In this document: positions 10,263 to 64,000 of the stretch, piece after piece
Position numbering within the stretch: the stretch's first letter is position 1
Layout of the letters: each line of letters opens with the position of its first letter
From: Silurus meridionalis
Taxonomy: Eukaryota > Chordata > Actinopteri > Siluriformes > Siluridae
NCBI RefSeq assembly: GCF_014805685.1
Contig: NC_060901.1
Span: 23,133,905 to 23,197,904 of the forward strand
Direction of reading: 5' to 3'
Length of the DNA stretch: 64,000 nucleotides
The notes under the pieces: generated by a model
Databases searched by the model: none
Told to the model about the DNA's origin: nothing
Seen by the model: the letters and a program-made list of their open reading frames with translations, nothing else
Program-made: the position numbers and the translations under genes

Positions 10263-12402
10263 GTATCAGCTTTTTTAACTGTACAAATTTTGTGGTGTCA
10301 TTTATCCTGTGCCTGCTCCGGTCATGTGAAACATCCCTGGGGGACCTCTTTCCTCTTGCTGGACATCCGGAAGTCTTTCTATATGTTTATCTAACAGTGA
10401 GAGCCATGGCTGCTCTGGTTCTGTTCTAATTTAGAGGTGACTATATCATGCTGGGGTTTATCACCTAAAACCAGAAGCCCTGCTCTGAGGAAATGAGGAC
10501 ATCTTATCTTTAATTTGTCAAGGAAAAATCTTCACAACAATGAGTGAGTTTTAAAGAATCGGGTCCATATCAGTTTCACTCAGGCAACATCTCATTACGA
10601 TATCTGCAAGAAACAGGATACGATAATGACTTTTATCTCCTCAAGGTGCTTCCAGTACTTGCCATCATAAGTAGATTATGAACGGTACAGAGAATGTAGA
10701 GCCATGAAGGTTAGCCGAAACACATTTGTTACTTGTTTATATGGATTTCTCTTCAAAGTACCTTTAAGTATTCAGTAGATTGCCTTTTGTCATGGTTGTG
10801 TATTTGCTTTGTATTGTTCATTACTCCTGGGAAAACCAGGTGCAGAACTCTATTTAGCTTTGATTGCCATCATCTTTTCAACAACTCGTCTAAACATTCC
10901 TTTCAAAGTCAACAACGAAATAGCGAAGGAAAAAGTGTATAGACATTTTTTGGATTTCTTAAGATGTAGTTCTCGTACGTTTTCTTGTACCTTTTTTAAA
11001 AGGTTTCACAATTCATTAACTTTTTTTATTCATGGTGTCACACTATCGTCAGGGCCTTTTTTATTGGCATTAGAGTTTGACCGGAATAGATAGGAATATT
11101 GCTTGTCAATCTTTAAACTCTGTTTAAGAAAAAAAAAAGACCCGAGCTCTTTGGTTAGGTATTGAAGTACCAGGCTTGCTCGCCTCAGCAAAATATCAAG
11201 GTGCTGAACTTAAAGTTCATGACATTCCCAGAAGACCAAGACAATCATTCATTCTTATAGTGTTGTAAATAAACCTTGACTGAAATGTGCAAAAGAAGGT
11301 TTCTAGGGTGTGACATTTTCAAATACTCCAGGGCAGATTGAGCGTTGTATTGAAAGGCATTTCGCATGTAATGGTTTTCCCTGGTAAGGTGTGTCGGCTT
11401 GAACAAAAAGTCCACTTTCATGGTTTAATGAGTAGAACAATGCTTCGAATTGAAACACTTGGCGTAACATCTGGGACGACTGCATTCTTTGAAATCAGGC
11501 GCTTCGCAGGTGGAACCCGCAGGCCTCACCAGGTTTCTCGTACGTGGACGTGCACCTTAATTAACCAGGACACGAGTTGATTTGAAATGTCAGGGTTGGA
11601 AGTTGTGTAAATGAATCTGCAGTGATGTAACATATAAAGGATGTCATCCTGTCAGAATTAGTTTGTGTGACATATAACGATGACATCCTTTCACTTTTTA
11701 TGAAGAAGCACAATAGAAAAACATTGAATGCCACTCTAGAAAGGCGGAAAACCAGAAATTAATTAGCTAGCTTGCTAATGTCACGCTTGGTACCCTGGAA
11801 TGACGAGGCAAAAAAAAAAAAATGGTAGCGTGGTTAACATTAAAAAGTTTAGCAAGCTAGTTGTTTGATACCTAGCTATTATCCTTTCCTAATAAAGTAT
11901 CTGAGGTAAAATCTTGTATTTGCTAATGTGGCACGTTCCCAAGGGTTGGCTGTGGTGGTCTTTTCTTCTTCTCACATTGAGCATAAAAGTTTAGCTAGCA
12001 TTCTTTTTTCTGTCTCTCAAAACATTGTAATGATTACCGTGTTGAACTAGCAGGGGAGTTAGCATAGCTTTGTGGCAGGTTTTTTTGACCTGATTTCTGC
12101 AAACGTTTCTTTCCATACTATCTTTTTCCCGGTTTTGAAAATCCTAAGCTAATTTATCCAGGTAGCAGAATGAAAAAATCGTGATGCTTTTGGAATTTTT
12201 AACATTATGCTCATCATTTTTGTTATAAACAGGAACAACCAGCTAGCCGGCTTGTTCTGTATTTTCATTTCACGTTGTCGAACAATCGAGTGTGAGATCG
12301 CTCTGTGAGATCATATGAAGCTCTCAGCTCATCTGTGTCCTTTTGTTAAATTTGCCTTTGGTCCTATTGTCATGATGACATACCGCCACCTTTTGTGTCC
12401 AG

Positions 12403-12506
12403 CCAACACAATCCCTGGTCACGTGATCGTCTCATCCAGCACAAAGTCTACAGTCATGTGACTCCCCCGGCCTACACAAAGCGTGCGGTCATGTGACTCG
12501 CTTTAA
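12403..12506. repeat. Three 35-bp repeats each with an E-box octamer
   Basis: TCACGTGA at 12419-12426, TCATGTGA at 12454-12461 and TCATGTGA at 12489-12496 are spaced exactly 35 bases apart. Each follows a CACAA segment, and units 2 and 3 also share GTCATGTGACTC. The octamers match the CACGTG / CATGTG sites of bHLH-Zip factors (USF, TFE/MITF family). Inference: a possible intronic enhancer of myo6. Confidence 0.6.
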
Positions 12507-13635
12507 CGCGACAGCGAGTCCTCAGTGATCTGCTGTAACAATCCATGATTGTGTGTCGTGGAAAAGGAGTGGGCTCAAAACCAGCATAACTTACAGCGTT
12601 CTTTTCTCCTTGTGTCTGTCGTGTTCTTTGGTTTTATTATGGGCTGGTATTACCCCCAGGCTATAAATCCTTACTCTACTTTGATACATTTTTATTCAAA
12701 CAATAGTCATATATTTAAAGTCGATGTCGAAAGACTTTCATAGAAAAGCACCCAGTTCTAAGGCATTGCCAATTTCCACCCACTAGATAGTCATTCTATT
12801 CTTTAGATTCTATTTCAGACAACATCTATGAGTCTGGGAGGTTAAAGACTAAAGTATCAGCCACCACGTTTTTTTGTTGTTCATCCCCAGGCCGGGTGAA
12901 TGTCGTTCCATGCTTCGTCTATGGGCCACAGAGCATTCAATATCTTTTGTGCACTTTTTTGGCCCGCAGCCTCAGGATGTATTTGAACTTCACAATCCGA
13001 TTGGCTGTCTATACTATTACGAATGCTCAGGGATATAGTATGTGGTTAGTTACATTTATAGATGTTGGATACAGTTTGTTAGTTAAACAATACCAGCTCA
13101 TGGACATTTTGATGAAAATCACACTGGGACACTTTAATGTGTACTTTTGTTTATATCTTTCATACACATATCCATCCCTTTCTGCCTAATTATTTTGTGT
13201 GTATGTATATATATATTTAATTACCAGTAGAAAAATTCCCCAAAATGTTCATCCTGTCAGAATCCAATGTACATTAAACATATTTTATTGGACTGTAATA
13301 CTTTAACGCATTTGATAAACTTGTTTTATTGTGTCGATACTTTTGGAAAGGTTTATAATCGAGTGAATCTAAATTAAGCTTTCGAACTTGACATTTTTTC
13401 ATATTTGTAAAACCAAACCTTTCGCCACAAACGTAGCATTAGAAGCTGGCATGTGTGCCACCTGCCACACTGATGAATTGGCTCTGTTGTGTGAGAATGT
13501 AACCCTACAGTCCAACCGGTAGCTGAAAGCTACGTCCCCTAATTCGTTTGCAATGTCGTCCAAATGTCACTTTGGCTCTCTGAAGCATTTCCATTTGCTC
13601 TGCAGTGAGTGAGGACTTGATGCAACGTGATCACT

Positions 13636-13660
13636 GTATTTATTTATTTATTTATTTATT
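13636..13660. repeat. (TTTA)n microsatellite
   Basis: Six TTTA units. Confidence 0.9.
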
Positions 13661-15215
13661 CCATGTGGTGTTTTGTTCTACCGATTTTCTTCTCAAATTG
13701 GTCTTGGAGTAGCGTGAAATCTAACACTTGGTTCCTCTGAGACATTCGACTATATCTATATCTATCGCTTTAATCTTCTATCTACCTTCTGAGGAAATAA
13801 ACTCACAGATGCCTACGACTGTTTAATGAAGCTGTGATTGACAGGAGGGAGGCGGTATAACACCCCTCCCACTTTGACAGCCCGGCCAATTTTTGCTTAG
13901 CTGAAATTTAAGTTCTCTTGACGATTCTTTTGCGTCCTTCAAAAAAGTTTTTTTGAGGCGATTACCCCATCCCACTTGCCCCATGGAGAAGATATTGCAC
14001 TTCTAAGAGCACTTAGACAATCTCATCCTTGAATGTTTATCAAGGCTGGACTACTTGTCCAGGGACATTTTTTTTTTTTGCATTCATTCAAAAGTTTGTA
14101 AAGAGGTGTCGATACTTTTGCACAAATGTTAACACTTTTAATTTTTTTAATTCAACTATTAAAATATAACTTCTACATTATATATTTTATTCTATGTTAT
14201 AAGCAGAAGAATGGACATTTTTAAAATATACAATGTTTTTGCGACTCGCTCTGTTTACAAGTAAGTGTCACCTTAAACATAGTCTATCTCATGGCCATAT
14301 GATTAGGGACTCTTGCATTAGCCTAGCTGTTAGCATTAACAGTGAAATAATAACCTGAATGCAAGCGTAGAGGTGACTGAAGGTCGTTTATCTTTACAAA
14401 GGCTGCATGTAGGTCAAAGGTCAGGCCTGAAAAGGGAACGTTTCAGCTTCACGTTACAGCTGTAGTATTGTTGAGTCACCTGGAGTCAGTAAAGTAGCCC
14501 TCATGAATGTGTTTCGGAAAAAAAACAGTGACATATTTGTGTTCGAAACATCCCTGTGCTCGGAGCGCAGCCTGTATTCAGGTCAAGGGTTGTAGTTAGG
14601 ACAGTGTGCATTTTTTCCCCTCTCAAATGTCTCCTGTTCGTGGTAAGACAGCCAAGTCGAGGGATTTCCTCAGTTCTTGGCTGCTCTTGTGTCATGTGTT
14701 TGTTTTTTGTAGCGTGTCAATGCAGGCTAAGCAAACAGCTAGCAGGCACACCCTGTGTGGAAGTGCATTTCCTCTCAAATGTTTTTTTTGAACAAAACAG
14801 CAGTTCTGTAGACCATTAAAACAATGCGTACGTTGAAATTAAACGATCAAACCATCGAAAAAACGACGTGCTACATTCAGCCCCTCATTTAAAAGCAGGA
14901 TGTGTCAGCAAAAGGCTTGTTTTTAAACATAGCGCATTAGCTTCATCCGCATCCACGTTCAAAAAAATATGATGACCCCTGCCCCAAATAGCTGAATTTG
15001 TTCTGCAGGAGTAGACATTACCAGCCTTTTTAACACCGTAATGAACCTACAGAGACCTTTTATATGATTATTAATTTAAGTAGGCCACTGCTTATTGCTA
15101 GCGTTTAACCGTGAAGTATATTAATCCGGCCTGTGAAACGTTTCCCGTCTTTGTGTGTGTGTTTATTCATTTAATCGAAGTAAAATTATTCCATTCGACT
15201 TCGATTTTTTTTATA

Positions 15216-15218
<3 letters not shown>

Positions 15219-15250
<32 letters not shown>

Positions 15251-15262
15251 ACACACATCAAA
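15219..15262. repeat. (CA)n microsatellite
   Basis: About 20 CA units with one interruption near 15249. Confidence 0.95.
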
Positions 15263-15404
15263 AGCCTTTATTTGTCACATGTACATTACAGTACAGTGAA
15301 ATTCTTTCTTCATGTATCCCAGCTTGTTTGGAAGTTGTAGTCAGAGCGCATGAGTACGACCATGTAGCATATAGGGTTAGAAGCCTTGCTTAAGGGCCCG
15401 ACAG

Positions 15405-15615
15405 TATAGATACAGCATCTTACAAAAGTAAGTACACCCCACACATTTCAGCATCCATTTTAATTATATGTTCTCAAGAGACAATTGTGTATAGAAATGA
15501 AAATGTAATATATTTTAGAGTAATCAGTCCTCTAAAAAATATAATATTTGGCAACAAAAGTCTGTCATGTAACCGTGCAAATGTCAACATGTCCCGTCAT
15601 GTTCATGTTTTTGTC
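15405..15615. repeat. Interspersed repeat with AAAAGTAAGTACACCCC
   Basis: The segment CTTACAAAAGTAAGTACACC with GGCAACAAAAGTCTGTCATG resembles a repeat common in fish genomes that I cannot assign to a class with confidence. It is directly preceded by a short SINE-like piece (GAAGCCTTGCTTAAGGGCC, 15381). Confidence 0.4.
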
Positions 15616-15709
15616 TGGACCATTTAATATATGTGTGTATTCGAGCAGTTAAAATGTGTTGCTTTGAGTCCGATTTTCTCATACTGACCACTGGATGTTC
15701 AACATGGAA

Positions 15710-15795
15710 CCTCATGGTAAAGAACTCTCTGAGAGTAAGTGTTGGGCCCTTGAGCAAGGCCCCTAACTCCCTTTGCTCCAGGGTTTCTGTAAAAG
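15710..15795 (+). repeat. SINE fragment
   Basis: Contains GTTGGGCCCTTGAGCAAGG and CCCTAACTCCCTTTGCTCC, the inner part of the fish SINE family seen on the other strand elsewhere in the window. Confidence 0.55.
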
Positions 15796-15860
15796 AGAGA
15801 GATTATTCAATTCGATACAAGGAATTTTTATTTATAAATGCTATTTAATTCATTGGGATC

Positions 15861-15897
15861 GTGTGTGTGTGTGTGTGTGTGTGTATGTATATATATA
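15861..15897. repeat. (GT)n(AT)n microsatellite
   Basis: Twelve GT units followed by a short AT run. Confidence 0.9.
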
Positions 15898-16724
15898 CCA
15901 TACTTATACCACTTGGTAGAAGTTTTTATTCATATTGGAAAATCCTTTCAGTTCCAGTGCAACTGTAATTCCCTTATCTGCGTTCGGGGTTTTTTTTACG
16001 CCTGAAATCCACATTTGCATAAATGCACCGCGGTCAGATGTAATCATCTATCCAGGTCAATGTGATCATGGATAGCATCGTTTCCGGGATCAAAGACTAA
16101 ACAGCTGTGCTGATGTCATGCACTTTGGAAATGATTTCCTGTTTCTTTTGCTTGTGTCCCTGCACCGTGTAGAACTGGGGACTGGGATCGGTTGATGGAC
16201 GTGGTGTAATAAACAGTCTCTAGATGGTATCTTCACGGTGGTACTGAAAGGGAACGTATCAAAAGTGCAGTTAAAAATAGAAATGATACCAGAACATCTG
16301 AGCGAATCATTTCCACTGATTTGCAGGGGATTAATTGTACAAACGGGTGCAAAAAGAAAAAAGTCCATTTAAATAGTTCATTTGTTTGGACCCTCTGAAC
16401 ACTTGTCATTCTTACATTGGCTGGGAGAGCCAGAGATGGGCCTCGGATTGCGTCGCGCCCGGATTTGTGTATGCAAATAGTTTTACTCAGCCGTTGGTCT
16501 GCTGGGTTTACGACAACTTCTCATGTTTTCTGGATGTTCAACTGGGTGAAGCCTTTTCCTGGTTTATTAGGGTTAAGCTCAAAATAATGGAATAAAACAG
16601 TTGAATGTGTGTGCTGTTATAGAACGGGGTGATGTCAGATAATGGTTTGGTTAGGCGGCAATACGTGGCAAAGTGGCGCTAGAATGATCAGAATAATAAA
16701 AAAATATATAACAAAAATTAAATG

Positions 16725-16920
16725 TACACTATATGGACATAAGTATTGGGAGATCAAACCTTTTTAGCCATGTCTGGCTTCCCCAAGTTGTTATTATATG
16801 TCTTGGGAAGTGGGAGCATGAAATTTTCCCTTCACTTGAACTAGTAGACCCAAACCTGTTCCAACATGACGATACCCAACACGCCAACTCCATGAAGATT
16901 TGGAAGTTGACCTGCTATTT
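16725..16920 (+). mobile_element. Tc1-like element with 5' terminal repeat
   Basis: Starts TACACTATATGGACATAAGT with a terminal TA, as in Tc1/mariner elements, then the family segments CCCTTCACTTGAACTAG and AACCTGTTCCAACATGACGA. The second half is lost. Confidence 0.7.
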
Positions 16921-17051
16921 AACTTTGTTATTGCATAGTGAAGGTACACAGCAACACAATGCAGTTTATATATAAACATATAAGAAATGTTGAGAGGTTA
17001 TATCAGTGCAGGATGTGTGTGTAAGGCCCAATATGTGTTCGGAATATCGGA

Positions 17052-17305
17052 TATAAAGATATAGTACATAAAACTTTCTTTCGGCTTCTCCCATCAGGGG
17101 TCGCCACAGCGGATCATCTGCATGCACATGTTTTACGCTGGATGCCCTTCCTAACGCAACCCTCCCCATTTATCCGGGCTTGGGACCGGCACTAAGAGTG
17201 GTTGGGGTTGGTTCCCTGACCGGGGATCGAACCCGGGCCGCAGCGGTGAGAGCGCCGCATCCTAACCACTAGACCACCAGGGAACTTATAAAGATAAAGT
17301 ACATA
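17052..17305 (-). mobile_element. tRNA-Glu-headed SINE with RTE-like tail and target-site duplication
   Basis: The insertion (17071-17286) lies between two copies of TATAAAGATAWAGTACATA (17052-17070 and 17287-17305; 18 of 19 bases identical), a target-site duplication typical of LINE-driven insertion. Read on the minus strand it has a tRNA-Glu-like head (17283-17212), a short body, and a tail ending in GATCCGCTGTGGCGACCCC and GAGAAGCCGAAAG. That tail matches the 3' end of the RTE-like LINE fragment at 55915-55960 (GATCCGCTGTGGCGCCCCC, GAAGCCGAAAG). Inference: it was mobilised by that LINE family. Confidence 0.8.
17212..17283 (-). tRNA. tRNA-Glu(CTC)-like sequence, head of a SINE
   Basis: The 72-base minus-strand sequence folds as a full cloverleaf. 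The acceptor stem TCCCTGG pairs with TCAGGGA (one G-T). The anticodon stem CGGCG pairs with CGCTG around loop CTCTCAC, giving anticodon CTC. The T arm is CCGGG-TTCGATC-CCCGG. The A box (TGGTCTAGTGG) and B box (GGTTCGATCCC) are intact. It differs from the vertebrate tRNA-Glu(CTC) I recall at only about three positions. Because it is the 5' part of a SINE flanked by a target-site duplication, I treat it as a SINE promoter, not a working tRNA gene, though a tRNA finder would probably report it. Confidence 0.7.
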
Positions 17306-17450
17306 TATAGTGTATATCTTTTTTTTATCATTGAAATTTTACGTAGTATACCAATTTCAATAAAAAAATAATAATTGGTGTGTGTGTGAAATTTAATATC
17401 GATTGCAAATGTAAATTTGCAAGTAAAATTGATAATGTAAGATAAATGAT

Positions 17451-17722
17451 CTACAGTGGAACCTCGATAGTTTGTGACTTTTCTTTTGGAGCCGGAGAGT
17501 AATTAGCGAAAAATCGTTTTGTAATAATAAACGACAAAATGTGTGAAAAACTATTATTATTGTATTATTCATTTAAAGTAGTAAATACAACATTTAGCAC
17601 AAGTAAAATCGCAATTTTTATTGAGTTTACCATCAAAAGGAGTCAAAACCTCGCGATTTATTTGTTACTCGCGAGGGGTCATAAAACATAACCCCCACGG
17701 GTATAGAGGTTACACTGTACTG
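17451..17722. mobile_element. Short inverted-repeat transposon (MITE), pogo/Tigger-like ends
   Basis: The left end TACAGTGGAACCTCGATAG and the right end GTATAGAGGTTACACTGTA are near-perfect reverse complements, about 270 bases apart and flanked by TA. Inner bases also pair in part (around 17500 and 17680). There is no coding capacity. The terminal sequence resembles pogo/Tigger-type elements. Confidence 0.7.
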
Positions 17723-17957
17723 TAAAAAAATAAATAAATAAAAAGCTAAGGAAAGCAAATAAATAATGCAGTTTGAGGGGGAAAAAACATCAATGTGTCC
17801 CAATACATATCGTGTCAATTTTTAGTTAGATGTCAAATAATATCTTGTCAGTTAAACAGAGGTAAAGTTTCAAAGTGGAAAAAAAAAGCCCTTGAGATCT
17901 CAGCACATTTCAGTGTGTAACCTGAGCCAGCTGGTGTCCTTCACCTGATTGCTGGTG

Positions 17958-17959
<2 letters not shown>

Positions 17960-18009
<50 letters not shown>
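17960..18009. repeat. (GT)n microsatellite
   Basis: About 24 uninterrupted GT units. Confidence 0.95.
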
Positions 18010-18010
<1 letters not shown>

Positions 18011-18893
18011 AAGCCGTTCTGAGGAAAAATCGTCGTTGCCCTGAGGAGAGAATGTTCTGATTGTCACGCAGACGCCAAACGATTCGGGGGGAAGCCTGAG
18101 TCGAATAATTAATAGTTCCACACTGAGAGTCTGATTCAGGCTGGGAACTGGGACCTGGCCAGCGCCGAGGCCTTTTGTGTCTTTGTGTACAGCGAGCAAT
18201 CAGGGACAAAAAAGTGAAAGTCGTACCCATTTTTTAGCAGGTTAACCCTAATCGGAACACGATTATCGGTTACGGTAAAAGCAGAATGTTGTCGATTTCA
18301 TTTTCTGTAATAGCAGTTTGAACAGTCATGCTAGCTACACGGCTAATTTCAGGTTAATGTTAATGAGTAACTATTTAGTCTACTTTAATAAAAGTCCCTT
18401 CACATATATGGATTGTGTTGGTGGATGTAAGTATGGATTAAATAGAAATAAAAGTCGGGTTGGATGTTTTTTTTTTTTTTTTTTTATTGTTTTGTTTTGT
18501 TTGTTTTTTGTGCCGATCCTCAGATCCTTTCATTGTTTGAAAAGGACGGAAAATTGCAAAGTGGTAGTCAAATTAAAACTGCAGCACTGAAGTGGGGAAT
18601 CAAACACAACACTTCCAGGCTGTGTGAAGAAAATGAGAGGAGATAAATAAAAAAATTTCCGTTGGAGATAAAAAAAAAAAAGATTTATGAGTAAAGAAAG
18701 GATGCGTTCGTCACGTGTTAATAAAATTAGAGGCGTTAAAATTAATTTGCGTTAACGTGTTTTTACGCGTACTTTTTGACAGCTCTAAAGCTGTACCTGC
18801 TGAGCGAGCGAACATGATTATTCTTTGAATCGGTGTGTATCGTGTCTGCTGTGATCTGCATAACATGAGCGTGTATGATTGCAGTGTGGTGCG

Positions 18894-63871
<44,978 letters not shown>

Positions 63872-63879
63872 GTACGTCA

Positions 63880-63882
<3 letters not shown>

Positions 63883-63935
<53 letters not shown>
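63883..63935. repeat. (AC)n microsatellite next to a splice donor
   Basis: About 26 AC units starting within 12 bases of the donor of the last exon in the window. Confidence 0.95.
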
Positions 63936-63939
<4 letters not shown>

Positions 63940-64000
63940 TTACCTTAACATTCATTTAAGCGTAAATGTTTATATATACATACAGGAATCTTAATAGACC

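Larger units (their letters stand above)
5419..18884 (+). other. myo6: Putative myo6 intron 1
   Basis: About 13.5 kb without a convincing coding exon. It holds SINE and Tc1 remnants, a G-rich minisatellite, the E-box repeats at 12.4 kb, a tRNA-Glu SINE and a MITE (listed separately). Stretches 5420-7100, 10265-12400, 12510-15215 and 18010-18880 show no recognisable gene or repeat apart from short homopolymers and a (TTTA)n run. The non-repetitive block 18010-18240 could be a conserved non-coding element, but that needs comparison with other fish. Confidence 0.5.

Noticed and set aside
9673..10394. Overlapping open frames on both strands
   Set aside because: By-products of the G-rich minisatellite.
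17212..17283. Independent tRNA-Glu gene
   Set aside because: The fold is intact, but it is the head of a SINE with a target-site duplication and a LINE tail, so a working gene is less likely.

Overview
The window is vertebrate genomic DNA, almost certainly from a teleost fish. The evidence is intron-split vertebrate genes, very dense CA/GT microsatellites, many decayed Tc1/mariner elements, and tRNA-derived SINEs that share tails with fish LINEs. I could not resolve the order; an otophysan such as a catfish is possible but not shown. No prokaryotic system, CRISPR array or virus is present.

Two genes lie head-to-tail on the + strand. Positions 100-1185 hold the last two coding exons of the SUMO protease SENP6, including its catalytic cysteine, followed by a 3' UTR to about 1.95 kb. 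After about 3 kb of repeat-rich intergenic DNA comes a candidate promoter and untranslated first exon (4950-5418) for the next gene, the minus-end-directed motor myosin VI (myo6). The start codon is at 18894. I traced 22 coding exons joined by GT-AG introns, covering residues 1-804 and one base of the next codon: the whole motor domain, the converter, the reverse-gear insert and the start of the IQ region. The window ends inside the following intron. Residue numbers agree with human MYO6 up to at least residue 461 (P-loop 151-158, insert-1 278-303, TEDS threonine 405, switch II ending at E461), so the gene looks intact. SENP6 next to MYO6 in the same order is also the mammalian arrangement.

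The rest is intron and intergenic DNA full of repeats. The main ones are a 3.3-kb G-poor CTACAC/CTACAT array (20.45-23.75 kb), a 64-bp palindromic minisatellite (51.6-52.7 kb), a 1.25-kb GT/AT compound array (56.6-57.85 kb), and a TTTC satellite with TAATGCAC spacers that occurs in two different introns (58.9-60.3 and 62.2-63.2 kb). There are about 15 relics of one Tc1-like family, three mariner relics, LINE fragments of two kinds (RTE-like and L2/Rex-like), and SINEs that share tails with each. One SINE has an almost intact tRNA-Glu head and a 19-bp target-site duplication.

I found no undescribed biological system. The most interesting signals are the two-intron TTTC satellite, microsatellites lying against splice sites, complementary AC and GU tracts around exons 16-17, three E-box-bearing 35-bp repeats in intron 1, and a glycine at myosin VI residue 216.
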